Below, piece after piece: positions 1 to 11,722 of a DNA stretch of 64,000 bases. The translations under genes were made by a program, and so were the position numbers. Under the pieces are notes generated by a model that saw only the letters and a program-made list of their open reading frames with translations, was not told the origin of the DNA and made no database searches. Origin of the DNA: Trigonopsis variabilis (taxonomy: Eukaryota; Ascomycota; Trigonopsidomycetes; Trigonopsidales; Trigonopsidaceae); the NCBI GenBank assembly GCA_003707065.3, contig PPXM03000007.1, positions 496,001 to 560,000 of the forward strand, given 5' to 3'. Numbering within the stretch: the stretch's first letter is position 1; every line of letters starts with the position of its first letter.

Positions 1-2775
1 AACATGAAATCTACTCCACCAAGATTCGAGATCCTGAAGCCTGGCAAGAGTTTCTTGACTATCCCAAGCAAGTTTTTAACGAAGAGGACGATGAGGATCA
101 TGAAATAAAAAGGAATTTATCATTAAGAGTTCGAGAGATGTTATATGACATGTCTCTGGCTTACATCTACTCATCGAGTCATGAAGCTCAATCATTTCGG
201 GAAGAATTAGGATTAGATAAGATTACCAATGGTGAAATGAATGGAAACGTGAACCGAGAAGGAGACGATGATTATGATGATGAGGAAGATCAAGAGGTTC
301 CAAAGACAGAAGGAGACGACCTTGACCAAGTACTTAAGGTCGTCGAAAATGCCATGAAAGCGAATATTTCTACGACTTATCATCTCTTAGAAGATGATGC
401 GATGAATTTACAAACACAGCGGAAAGAACTAGAGAAAGAACATGAGGGCAGACATATCGAGAATCTGAAACTGGCTCATGCCGGGTTGGGAGCAGCAAAT
501 CTGAGTCTAAAGCACTTGTTAAATGAAATTGAGCTTGAGCGTGATAAGACAGATTTTACCGACGGCGAGCTAAAGCAATTACTGTTAGATGTTCGCAAAA
601 ATCGGTCAAAGTGGGCTAGCGAAAGCCGAGTAGGTCAGGAAGATCTATATGAGGCTGCGGAAAAAGTCATTATTGAGTTAAAGGCTTATACTCCTCATTC
701 GTCTTTCTTCCTTACAAAGGTCAATAAGCGGGATGCTCCTAACTACTACTCGATTATCACCTACCCGATGGATCTAGGAACTGTATCCAAAAAGCTGAGA
801 AATCTACAATATCGATCCAAGCAAGAATTCGTTGATGATCTCATGATCATTTGGAAAAACTGCTTGACTTATAACTCAGACCCCAAACATTTCATCCGCC
901 AGCATGCCTATGCTATGGAAAAGAAGACATTATCTTTAATACCTTTAATACCTAATATTACCATTCGTGATCGTTCTGAAGTTGAAGCTGAAAATGCTGC
1001 GGCCGAACTGTATGAAGACCGCGAAGAAAGTGTTGCTACTAGCATCCCGAGCCGTCCTTTTATCAAAGGTGGTGAGGATGTGGATAGTAGAGCAAGCTCT
1101 GTAGCACCTACTGACTCGCTCAGGCTAACTTCACCTCTTACATCTCCTCGATTAATGCCTGAAGATGATAATAATGAGACAGAATCAAAAATAAGTCACA
1201 AGCAACTTGACAATGTTGAGGAGTCTCAGGAGAAGACCCAAGAACCAGCTGATCAAGTGGAAGAGGAAAAAGAGTCGAGTGAGGAGTTGGAAATACAAAT
1301 TTGGAAGAATACAACCAAGTTTAAACGAGCGAAAATATGTCTTGAACGTCAAGAGATGTTTAAAGATGATCAAGTTGATGAAAATACACCGGCACTAATA
1401 AGGAAAACTCATGATATGTCGGAGTTTCTTCATACCCAACAGACGGTCTTTGGTGTCTTTGTGCCTTATGTCCCCGGAACTGACGCAGATAATGACACTA
1501 AAATGAAGAATGGCGATCTGGGATCTCCTAATGGAGGACAGAGTGAATCAAACCTCGATAATACGAAGCCTCCAGACCATGATCAACCATCCTTTCTATT
1601 AGAATACGCTACTATGGCAGGATTACCAAATGTCCCGTGGAGAACGACTTACTTTAATGACAACAAGTACGCACAGGTCCGATGTATTTTTGCTAACGTT
1701 TAGAAATCATCCGACGCCTTCTTTTCTGCCGCCTCGACCAGGTCTGGCCGATAAAATTGACTCCAACCTTAAAACTATCCAAGATATCCGCAAGTTATGC
1801 AACCGGGTGGCTTTGGTCAGGCAAATGCAAAATCCGACAATATATCACCCTGGTTTGTTGTATAACAACCCTGAGCCTATACACGAGCAGGATATAAAAG
1901 TTGACTCCAGTGAAGGAAACCACTTTTACCTCTCCAAACTCATCTGTCGGCCTGTTTTGGAACGTACGGTAGCTAAGCTTAGCATGCACACTGGGTTCGA
2001 GACTACTAGTCCAGCGGCCTTGGATGCGTTGACTTCGGTAGCAAGCGAGTACATGGAGAACTTAGCCAAGACAGTCAAGATGTATCTTGAGACTAAGGAA
2101 GGTAACCTTCGTTATACTTCAGAAGAAGCCATTCTTAATGGCTTGCAAGAAAATGGGATCGTCAACCTTGAGGAGCTTCATGAGTACGTGAGAGATGATA
2201 TCCTACGAACGGGCACGAAATTCAATGACATGAAAAAGAGGATGGAAGGCTTGTTGACTGAGCTACTACAACCAGCGCTGAAAGATCTCAGTACCGAAGA
2301 GGCTGCCGCTCATCAATTCGACGATGGCAGTGCCAACTTTCTCAGCGGTGAGTTCTCTGAGACCCTAGGTGACGACTTTTTTGGGTTCAGGGAAATGGGC
2401 TTGGACAAGGAGCTGGGTCTCACGTCGTTATCGGTACCTTTATCACTACTACAAGGACGCTTGGCCAGGCAAGCAGATGAATCAGCAATTGATGTGCTAG
2501 GCCAGCCAACTGCAGTGAGCAAGTTTCCGCATTCCGAGACTCTTGCTCCTGTTCCACCGATGACCAAGGAAATAGCAGGCAAGCAGATAGGACTTTTGCG
2601 ACCATACTGGTTGCAGAGATTACAAGAGGCTGGATCACGGAGCCTTGCTACCGACGACGAAATTCCTGTAAAGTTAAGACTCTCAAGAGTAAAGCTACCG
2701 CCTTCCGGAAAGACGCCTCCTGTTAAGCGACGGCCGCTTGACAAGGCATATTTTAGGCCAAAAGTTGTGAATTAA
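1..2775 (+). CDS. SPT7: SAGA complex subunit Spt7, 5' end outside window
   Basis: The reading frame is open from base 3, so the gene begins upstream of the window. Exons run to 1666 and from 1704 to 2775. The 37-bp intron (1667-1703) has a TGCTAAC branch just before its TAG acceptor, and the join restores the frame within a Lys codon. About 911 residues are visible. A bromodomain is encoded at roughly 640-950 (YYSIITYPMDLGTV, CLTYNSD). After the intron comes the Spt7-specific block RPGLADKIDSNLKTI, then a histone-fold-like stretch near 1930-2100. Spt7 is a scaffold of the SAGA histone acetyltransferase co-activator; its histone fold is known to pair with Ada1. The acidic and Ser/Glu-rich linkers between the domains are typical. 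Identification rests on the bromodomain plus the downstream Spt7 block; a plain bromodomain factor would lack the latter. Confidence 0.88.
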
Positions 2776-3069
2776 AAACGTGCAAAAGGACCTAATGTGT
2801 ATGTATTATTAGACAACTGTATATCAGGGAACCTATTGTAGCCTAAATGAGATTGGATGTGGCTCAAAATTTTATTGCAAAAAAAAAGAAATAAATGCAA
2901 CTTTGATAGAGAAAAGAGTAGCTACGGGAGTTCAATGTATATCATGAGTTAGGGCATTAATTCGACAAGAGGAGACTATAAAAAGTATCATCATTCAACG
3001 TGCCGAGAGTCGTGATGCAGGGTCATCTAATCAGAGAGACATGCTTGGGTCGGAAAGATAGATAAATGT

Positions 3070-4222
3070 TCAAGATTGCGGGATGGAGGCGCGTCCATTT
3101 GAGGGATCATTTGAATTGACATAAAAAGTGAAATAGTCCTGGAGATATTTATAGATAAATAGGAATTGACTGTAACGCTGGACCATTCCCAGACGGTTTT
3201 CTCGCATTTTCAAAACAGTCCATACAATAGGGTCTTTGAGGATATTAGGCTCAAGCAAAGACTGACAAGAGAGATTTTCGGAAGGAAAGGTTGGCCGAGG
3301 ATCAAGATAAAAAGAGTTGAAATTGTCCTGAAGGTAATGTAAAGCGATAAATGTACCTGTTCTGCCTATGCCCGCCGAGCAGTGAACGACCAAATGAGGT
3401 TTTTCCGAAGGAGGAGGTGAGTCAAGAAGTTGGTTGGTTAAGCTAATAAGATTATGGAGATCATGGCTATTTCCAGGAACAGAGTGATCAGGCCAAGAAT
3501 CGTAAAAGAGATGACGGATCCTCTTGGATTGGCCATTGTATCTAAGAGTGAATGTACTCAACACAGAATTGGCATCAGGAAAGGCTTGTTGAGAATCTAG
3601 AGTGACGGTAGCTTTAAAATTGAAGTCTGGATCATTAATATCCAACGACTGTCCAAGTTTAGTGGGATAGTAAGGATAACATTTCTCAATGAAGGCATCG
3701 TATAGAGGCGTCAACATTATAATAATTGCCGGATCTGACACGCAAGTTGCCATCATCAGCCAGAAATGATTGATACTATGCTTGGAAGGAGCCTAAATAG
3801 TAATAGAGTCAGCCTTGTATTCCTCATGCAAATTAATTGTATCTTACTTGAGTTGCTATATAGCGATGCTTTTGATCCAAATAAATATAAGAAGCGTTTA
3901 TATAGTTATGAGGACTATTGACTGAATTTGCGGAAACTAGCTTCACTCGGTTGAAATCGAATGGCAATACATCCTATAGATAACGTTAGATTGACTCAAC
4001 ATTTCGCTCTCTTACCTGATATCGATTCAAGTTCTTGGCTTTATCACCGTCTATCATAGACCATTGCTTTGATCTTGATAGATAGCGGTCTTTGTCAATT
4101 GTCTGAAGTTTTTCAAACGTTCCTTTTAAATCTTTCCGTGTTAACTAATCCAAGCTGCTCTCTATAAACTCACGAGAATTCGACGGTTTGAGTAGTCGAG
4201 GTAAAGAAGTCGTCTCTTGCAT
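3070..4222 (-). CDS. PTP1: Protein tyrosine phosphatase, PTP1 type
   Basis: Four exons on the minus strand, 4222-4174, 4131-4016, 3973-3848 and 3792-3070, give 337 residues, close to the 335 of yeast Ptp1. In-order PTP motifs are all present: NRVKL and YINASYI in exon 3, QAPS at the exon 3/4 join, the WPD loop (Asp about 199), and the catalytic signature HCSAGIGRTGTF (Cys about 235). The introns are 42, 42 and 55 bp. The first donor/acceptor choice (4173/4132) is the least certain; it was chosen because it yields RLLKPSNS followed by LKGTFEKLQ in one frame. The enzyme should remove phosphate from phosphotyrosine in cytosolic proteins. No membrane segment or regulatory extension is visible, so this is a minimal catalytic-domain phosphatase. 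It converges on SPT7 and diverges from the small gene at 4487. Confidence 0.9.
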
Positions 4223-4350
4223 CCTAATACCACTGAACCCATATAAGAAATGCCCGTTCCCGTGTCTAATGGTGTTTTCCTAAACTTTTCAAAGAAAGAA
4301 AAAAGTCTCCTATTCTAGATAAAAACGTGTATTCTTCTTCAGTCACTAAT

Positions 4351-4420
4351 GATCAAGGCCTGGGTTCGGTAACCCTACCGAGGTCCTTGCGTAGTAGCGA
4401 GGAAATTCTAGGCCAGGATC
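4351..4420 (+). other. Candidate three-way-junction RNA fold
   Basis: The outer arms 4351-4361 and 4410-4420 pair in 9 of 11 positions. Inside are a perfect 5-bp hairpin (GGGTT, loop CGGT, AACCC at 4362-4375) and a 7-bp hairpin with one G-U pair (4384-4390 with 4397-4403, loop GTAGTA). It lies between the divergent PTP1 and small-gene starts. It could be a 5' UTR structure, a short non-coding RNA or chance. It lacks the arms needed for a tRNA. Confidence 0.3.
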
Positions 4421-4486
4421 AGATCTTTCCGTTCTGTTGACAAGGTTGCCTTGCTAAACTTTTTCTTCCTTTGTATTGCTCTCCAC

Positions 4487-4754
4487 ATGGTTTGGAGGCA
4501 TGTCATCACTGAATTCCTCACTCAAAAGGTATACAGCCATTTCTTGGTACCATGACTAATTTTAGCTACTAGAATCTCCGTCGTTTCATCGATTTGTCCA
4601 TCGTATCCATCGTGGTGTCAATGAGGACCTCCCTAATAAGGCCAAAGATGTTGGGGATGAATATGGACATCAAGTCAAAGGCTTTATGAAAATATACAAG
4701 GAAGAATTGACTGATGCATTCAAATCACTCTATTCGAACCCAAAGCGGAAATGA
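4487..4754 (+). CDS. Small conserved protein, possibly MRX7-like (mitochondrial)
   Basis: Two exons, 4487-4528 and 4566-4754, are joined across a 37-bp intron with a GACTAAT branch site and encode 76 residues. The protein starts MVWRHVITEFLTQK and continues with LLESPSFHRFVHRIHRGVNE, then a charged tail ending in SLYSNPKRK. The phrase 'SPSFHRFV+RIHR' resembles a family of tiny fungal mitochondrial proteins (MIOREX component 7 type); I recall this only loosely, so the name is tentative. The reading frame, the clean splice and the lack of any other gene in the interval support it as real. No membrane segment is obvious. It diverges from PTP1, and a possible RNA fold (4351-4420) lies in the shared interval. 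Confidence 0.65.
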
Positions 4755-5076
4755 TAGCACTGGGTTCATAGAGATGCATGGTGGTAGGCATGGGAGAGGG
4801 GTTATGGCGTTCTGGTGTACATTTCATATTTGAGAACCGATCCTTCAAATAGGACTATATTACTGTTCCTGTGTTTTTAATGTATCCTTTCACATTCCCA
4901 TTAAATTGGGTTCTTGAAAGATTCTCACTTTCTCGGACTTTCATACGATGGGTAGATCAATGGAGGCCGAACCCTTGGGGCGGATAATCGATGAAGACCT
5001 CATTCCAGTGCTCTCTACATTCATTAAAACTTGTAATCTATTCATGCGCTCGCTCCTAGACGCCATCTTTTCCCGT
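4755..5076. other. Gene-free interval (3' ends)
   Basis: This 322-bp interval lies between the convergent ends of the small gene at 4754 and TIP20 at 5077. It holds presumed 3' UTRs. No credible gene or repeat was seen. Confidence 0.5.
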
Positions 5077-7343
5077 TCATCTTATACGTTCTCTCAGATG
5101 ATCGATATCTCCAAGCGTGACGTAAACCAATCCTAGTTTGTGCAGAAGCCGTCTACTTTCCTCTCGGTCTTCAGCCTGACTGGCAGCTATCAGCCTGTCA
5201 ATAGTAATGTCAGCATTAACTTCCTTCTTGCTTGGAAGACACATTACAAGACAAATCTCTCGGATTCGAGGTAAAGCGTCCTTGGAAAGGCTCCCAAACA
5301 AGCTGCTTAGCCGTTCCACATCTCTGGCAAGCAATTTCGCTCCAGCAGGAGAGAATCTATTGGCAAGAATAAGGAAATTCCATAGATAATCTTGGAGCTC
5401 CTGTCCGTATTCGTCGTAAATCTTCAACATCGTCATTTCGTCATATATTCGACAGAGATAAGCAAAATAGCCGCTCAGAACATTGTACGCTGGTTCGAGT
5501 AACGCTGACTCCGACACATTGTCGTAGTCTTTAGATTGCCAGTTACTGCTAAACGTGTAGTTCTTGAGAATGCCATTGGTCTCTCGCCTCATATATTTTA
5601 CCAACAACATCAGAGACCGGTTTGAAAAGTCTATGTATTCGTCGCTTATTTTGGTCAGTGTTTGAGCTAATTTGTCATTGTCGTCTTGATGAATAAACAA
5701 GGCAGACTGTGTCCAGCTTTGAAGACTACAAGTGATGTAGAGGCTGCTCGAGAGGATCTTACAATACCTTTCAAGACCCTGCTGACCAGACAATTGCTTT
5801 TCAGCGCCTTTGTGTCCTGTGACTGCGCGGAGAAGGGATGAGTTCAAATGACTCAATGTTCCGGCAGAATCTTCAAGCTTAGAAAGATATGACTCCAATA
5901 ATGGCTGTTGTATTTTGGCAAAAAACTGGTATTGATAGGCCCGATTAGTTAAGGTAGAATATTGTTGGGTCACTGCCTGTAATAAATCCGTTAGACGAAA
6001 CGATGACCTAGTAGGCGGGCTATTTTTCTCATTGACCATATCAAGATCTATCAGCCAAGCATCGGGTGCTTCCAAGATCCCCTGAAAACGCTGAGTTGCA
6101 ACTAAAGTCAGTCTAGCCACACTCCTTATACTCACAAGACTTTTCAGCCTCTAACCAGATCTCAAATTTAGTCACATCATCCATTTTTTCTTCAAGTATT
6201 GCTTGAGTGATGCCCTCATACGTTTTTCCACCAAAAGGTATGTAGAGGTACTGTACTCTAAGAATATCATCAAATTTCATTGTCTCGCTCACGAGGTGAG
6301 AAAGGAGGTCGGGATAATCAACGCAAATATCAAAGGTTTGGCTTGTCTTTTCTGTCAGTACAGGAATTAGAACCGAGATGAAATCATGAAGAGGGTATCG
6401 ATCCAAGAGATTTGCATATTTATAAGCAGACATATAGACAGAAGATACGATAGACATATTCTCCTCGATATTTGTCAGGATATATTCAAAAAACCATTCA
6501 GGTTTATCGATTTGATTGGTTTCTTTGTCTCCATAGAAATGATATCTGAATTTATAGATCACCGGACTTGCAAGTATCTCTATCGGTAGTAAAATATCCT
6601 GCTTATTTGAAAAAGCTTGCTCAATGTTAGATACTGTTGCAAGATGACTAAACGACTGAAGAAAATCCGCTGACCCGCTGAGCTTCGTGTAGTCCTTTGA
6701 TAACGGCCACCCGTTTTTAGACAATGCGCTTTCGAACCGTCTACAAGAGTTAGTGATGAGATGGAGGTTGAGATATTACCTTGTGAATTCGGGCTTTATG
6801 GAATCAAGCTTATCCATAACTCGGGACTTGACCAGTGTGATAAGATCGCCGATCTGTGGAAAAGACGCCGGTAAAGAAGTCTTTCGACGTGTTTCTTCAA
6901 TCGAGCGTATACCATCCAGACCTTGCAATATCAACTCGGGAGAGTCCTGTTCCAAACCTTGTCTAATTTCATTAGTGAAGCTATAAGTGTACATACAGCG
7001 ACTTTAATTCGTTTAGTAGACAGCTCAGATGTGTCCTTATAGCTTCTATTATGCCAAGATTGTGAGTTATTTGGGCCCTCGATTTTTCTAGCTTTGCCCT
7101 TTCACGATTCGTCGACAACTCTTGTTCATATTTTGAGATCTCGGCTTCTCCTTCATTCAGCTGCTAGGTTAGCATATGATAGACATGTGTTCCTACTTGG
7201 ACCTGTATGGTCTGTAGTTCTTTCTTGAGCTCATCAATTCCATTCTCAAATCCCTCCACATATAACAATTTATCCCGTATGACGTCGGAGGATATAAAAG
7301 AATGATCCTGTTCCACGGGAATCGATTCTGACTTTGTACTCAT
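5077..7343 (-). CDS. TIP20: Dsl1-complex tether subunit Tip20 / RINT1
   Basis: Five exons on the minus strand (7343-7197, 7163-6997, 6962-6780, 6740-6136, 6101-5077) give 708 residues, matching yeast Tip20 (about 700). The four introns are 33-39 bp, with CTAAC, CTAAT or CTGAC branch sites. Family marks are RFESAL, then the conserved LDKPEW-like core (here IDKPEWFFEYIL), then WLEAEKSF at an exon join, then DAWLIDLD and a C-terminal helical domain. An N-terminal coiled coil is predicted from the heptad-like ELKKELQTIQVQ region. Tip20/RINT1 is part of the Dsl1 tether that captures COPI vesicles at the ER. The ATG at 7343 is used because the frame upstream begins only with GTG. It diverges from LIG1. 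Confidence 0.88.
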
Positions 7344-7737
7344 GGGCTCCACAAACCACGTAGGTCAATTTCCATAGCACAAAGAGTTGCACCGTGATAC
7401 TCAGTAGCTTTGGGTTCGAGAGTCTGTACACCAACATACATTCTGCAGCAATGACTGAAAGCATGCTGGTCTTACAAACGATTGTGGATCCTACTAGTTT
7501 AAAAAAAATCATAAACATAGATTGTTGACTACACTAAAAGCAATCGAGAAGGGACGAAAAGCTCCCCTCAGCACGTAGTGACATCACCGGTAGACAGCTT
7601 TTCCTCATTTTTGAATAAAAAAGCTCTTCATTTAGGTAGAATAGAATCAAATGATTGGTCATTTTTGTAGTGTAAGCGAGAATTTATGAACGCTCAATCT
7701 CGCGACACTACCCAGCAGCGATCTCAGATAATGAACG
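7344..7737. promoter_or_regulatory. Divergent promoter TIP20 / LIG1
   Basis: This 394-bp interval lies between two divergent start codons. It is AT-rich and has no convincing ORF. No perfect ACGCGT (MCB) site, which might be expected for an S-phase ligase gene, is visible. Confidence 0.5.
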
Positions 7738-10079
7738 ATGCCTAGCACGCCCAAAAAAAGAAAAAGGGAGGATGCAAATCAACAAAGTCCTAAGAAGACC
7801 CTAGATTTCTTTTTCAGGAAGAAAGGCGATCTGAATATGGTCACTCAGATGAACGAAGATGAGCGATTGGCTCGAAGTCTTCAACAACAATGGAACAAAG
7901 AAGACTCAATTGCACCAAAAGAGGAATTGAGGGAACTCGAAGAAAAAGAGAACCCGAAAAGTCCTTTTGAAGATGGTCCTACTCTTTCGATTGGCTCGGC
8001 AATACAAGATCCAGATGTATACAAGAGCATCGAGGTTTTACCTCTCGATCAGAACCCAAGCGAGTTTGCAATTGATTCATATTCTGATTTGTGCAAGGGG
8101 GAGAGTGCCCCATATGCTCTTGAGAGTCGATTACTTAGCTTGGTTAGCTCTACGAAATCTAGGATAATTATTACAAATACGCTGGTAAATTTCCTTCGAC
8201 TATTGATTGCCTATTACCCTAATGACATATTACCTGCTATATATCTTTGCACTAATACCATTGCTCCTTCATATCTAAATATCGAACTCGGAGTTGGTGG
8301 CTCTGCTATAACAAAAGCTATACAGAACGTTTCTGGAGCGTCAGCACGCAGAATCAGGACGTTATACGCAAAATACGGGGATATAGGAGATGTCGCATTC
8401 GAAGCTAAGGTGTCGGTCAGAACACTGGTGAAGCATTCTCGATTGAGTATTGGCAAGGTCTTTGATACTCTGGTGAAGATAGCTCAGTCTAAAGGTCAAG
8501 GCAGCCAGAATAAAAAACAGACACTAGTTGAAAGGTTGCTGTTAGCAGCTGTGGATGAAGAATTACGTTTCATCACTAGAACTGTTGCTGCCAACCTGCG
8601 AGTCGGAGTATCGCAAGCTACCCTTCTCGTAGCTCTTGCAAGGGCCTTTTGTTATGAAAGGCCGAATAATGCTCAGTGGTCTCTTCCTGATAAGGACTCA
8701 ATCTTTAATCAGGTTCTGCTCCAAGCCGAAGGAGCTGTAAAGAGCAGTTTTGCACGTCGGCCTGACTACGGGGCCTTGATCCAAGCCTTAATAGAAGGCG
8801 GGATTCGAGAGTTAGAGCTCAGATGCCCAATCACGTTGCATATACCTCTACGGCCAATGTTGGGATCTATTACGGCGGACATCAATGATATGATGATGAA
8901 GCTGGCCGCCAATGGTGACGTCAAGTTTACCTGTGAGTATAAATATGATGGTCAAAGAGCCCAGATACATTATCAAAGGAAGTCGAAGGCATCTATTTTC
9001 AGTCGTCACTTGGAAGATATGACTGAAAAGTATCCCGATCTAATAGAAACTTTACCGCAAGCCATTGACGACGTGGTGGAAAGTTTTATTATTGAAGGTG
9101 AAATTGTGGCCATAAATTCATCTACAGGAGCTTTAGAACCATTTCAGAAGCTTGCCGGCAGAGGTCGAAAGGATGTCCAAATAGGATCGATTTCGGTTGA
9201 GATCTGTTTTTTCGCATTTGATTTAATGTATTTGAATGGAGAATCCCTGCTGGATCAGGATTTCCGGAAAAGAAGAGATCTGCTAAGGTCTCTGTTTCAT
9301 GAGGTTACTCATAAATTTACTTGGGTGAAGAGTATCGATGCTAGCCTCAATGATTTGGATTCAATATCTGCCTTTTTCAAAGAAGCTGTCTCTGAACATT
9401 GTGAAGGTATTATGGTCAAAGTGCTGGACCTTGCGGCTGGCGAGGAAAACGAATCAAAACCGCAAGGAAGGAGAAAAGCATTTTTAGCCACGTATGAGCC
9501 CGATAAGCGCCTCGAATCCTGGCTCAAAGTAAAAAAAGACTATGACTCAGCTGCAGACTCTCTAGATTTGATTCCAATAGGTGCATGGCATGGCAATGGA
9601 AGAAAAGCCAAATGGTGGTCTCCGGTGTTGCTGGCAGTCCGAGACCCAGATACAGGAATTCTTCAAGCTGTTAGCAAATGCATGTCTGGATTTAGCGATG
9701 CTATGTATAAGGAATTGCGAGAATTCTACGACCCTGGCTCGCTAAATGTCACCACAGTCAAGCCTGAGGAGATTGAATCACCACTGGAACCAACCTACTG
9801 GTGGGTCCCCAAAGGTAAAATATAATGGCACAAGACTCATAACTAATCAGCTTAGAAGTTTGGGAAATAAAGTTTTCCGACGTCACCAAGAGTCCCGTTT
9901 ATACTGCTGCCCAAGATCTTACGGGTTCAGAGAGAGGTCTTTCAATCAGGTTTCCGCGATTTATCCGTCGGAGGGAAGACAAATCGATCGAGGAAGCAAG
10001 CACGCCTCAATATTTATTTGATCTCTATAAAGCTCAAGGAGGGGAGACTGTTGCGGTAGACCAGATGGAAGACATCTGA
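7738..10079 (+). CDS. LIG1: DNA ligase I (ATP-dependent)
   Basis: Exons 7738-9814 and 9856-10079 give 766 residues. The 41-bp intron has an AACTAAT branch site and separates YWWVPK from EVWEIKFSDV. The nucleotidyl-transfer motif EYKYDGQRAQ places the adenylated Lys at about residue 402; later ligase motifs (EGEIVA, FDLMYLNG, EGIMVKVL) and the C-terminal RFPRFIR of the OB fold follow. The N-terminus carries a PCNA-interacting-like TLDFFF segment at about residues 21-26, though the usual leading Gln is a Lys. The enzyme seals Okazaki fragments and repair nicks in the nucleus. The stop codon is only 51 bp before the ARG4 start, so its terminator must overlap the ARG4 promoter. Confidence 0.96.
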
Positions 10080-10130
10080 TTAGGTTGGTGTAACGCTACA
10101 ACCTGCGGTTCTGAATTTTCCCTTCTATCA

Positions 10131-11559
10131 ATGAGTGCTCCATCAGCAAGCAAATTATGGGGCGGCCGATTCACAGGTATGAAGAGACGATAAGTTCTTT
10201 ACTAATTATTCAGGAGCCACCGATCCCTTGATGACTTTATATAATGACTCATTACCCTATGATAAGGTCATGTACCGTGCGGACCTCGAAGGGACCAAAG
10301 TCTATACTGAAGCTTTAGCCAAGCTTGACTTGTTAAGCAGCCATGAATTGTCAGAAATTCATCGTGGCTTAGCCCAGATTCTGAAAGAGTGGGAATCAGG
10401 TACTTTTGAGGAAAAGCCTGGAGATGAAGATATCCACACTGCAAATGAGCGTCGGTTAGGAGAGATCATTGGACGAGGAATAGCTGGTAAAGTCCATACT
10501 GGACGATCACGAAATGACCAGGTTGCTACCGACATGAGAATTCATGTTCGAGAGCAATTGGCAATTTTGAAGGAGCAATTGAAGTCTTTGATTAGTGTTT
10601 TGGTGAAGAGAGCCGAAAGCGAGATTGATGTTTTGATGCCTGGTTATACACATCTTCAACGGGCTCAGCCAATTCGATGGGCCCATCTTCTTCTCTCATA
10701 CGCTACCTACTTCGCGTCCGACCTTGAGCGATTGACACAAGTCTCTAGTCGGGTTAACCAATCGCCTCTTGGGTGTGGAGCTTTAGCCGGTCATCCTTAC
10801 GGAATTGACCGCGAGTATATTGCTGATAACCTTGGTTTCGAAGGGATTATCCCCAACTCTTTGGTCGCTGTTTCTGATCGCGATTTCGTCGTCGAAGTTC
10901 TTTTCTGGGGTTCTTTACTTATGAATCATGTCTCTAGATTCAGTGAAGACTTTATAATCTACTCTACTGCCGAGTTTGACTTCCTAAAGCTGTCGGATGC
11001 CTACTCGACCGGCTCGAGCTTGATGCCTCAGAAGAAAAATTCGGATTCGTTGGAGCTTCTACGGGGAAAGAGTGGCCGAGTCTTTGGAGAACTAGCTGGA
11101 TTCATGATGACGTTGAAGGGCGTCCCATCGTCTTATGACAAAGATCTCCAGGAAGATAAAGAGCCGCTTTTCGATGGCTTAAAGACGGTATCTCACTCGA
11201 TTCAGATCGCCACTGGAGTTGTATCCACTTTGACGATCAACCCGGAGAAGATGCAGGCCGCGCTCACTGCCGACATGCTTGCTACCGATCTCGCTGACTA
11301 CCTTGTTCGAAAAGGTGTTCCGTTCCGAGAGACCCACCATATCTCTGGTGAATGTGTCAGGACAGCTGAGGAGCTCAAAGTTAGTCTTGACAAGTTGACT
11401 CTTGAACAACTACAATCAATTGACCATCGGTTTGGCCCAGACACTCTTGATGTATTTGATTTTGAGGCTTCTGTGGAGCGCAGGAATGCTATTGGAGGTA
11501 CTGCTAGATCAGCTGTGTTGAGCCAGATAGAGAACCTTAAAAAGGTCCTTGAATCTTGA
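10131..11559 (+). CDS. ARG4: Argininosuccinate lyase
   Basis: Exon 1 (10131-10176) encodes [16 protein letters not shown] and is joined over a 37-bp intron to 10214-11559, giving 463 residues, the usual length. The WGGRF start, the HTGRSRNDQ substrate-binding segment and the fumarase/lyase signature [10 protein letters not shown] (from about residue 282) are all intact. The enzyme splits argininosuccinate into arginine and fumarate, the last step of arginine synthesis, in the cytosol. The early intron within the first 20 codons recurs in several genes here (ALG2, PTH1). The gene lies 51 bp downstream of LIG1 on the same strand, leaving little room for its own promoter outside the LIG1 3' region. 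Confidence 0.97.
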
Positions 11560-11722
11560 ATAGTCATGTTCTCAGCGAATGAAGACCCATGGGACAATTC
11601 TTGATTCTGAACAGTTTTTGACTTTCAATCTTTAGGTTCCTCTCCTGTAAGCATACTCTTCGTAGAATTGATTGTATAGCCATATATTCTGCTTACCGAC
11701 CTTTCTGGCTAGCAACAGTAGC

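Noticed and set aside
4362-4375. GGTTCGGTAACC-like sequence resembling a tRNA T-arm
   Set aside because: The loop is only 4 nt and no D-arm, anticodon arm or A-box is present on either strand.
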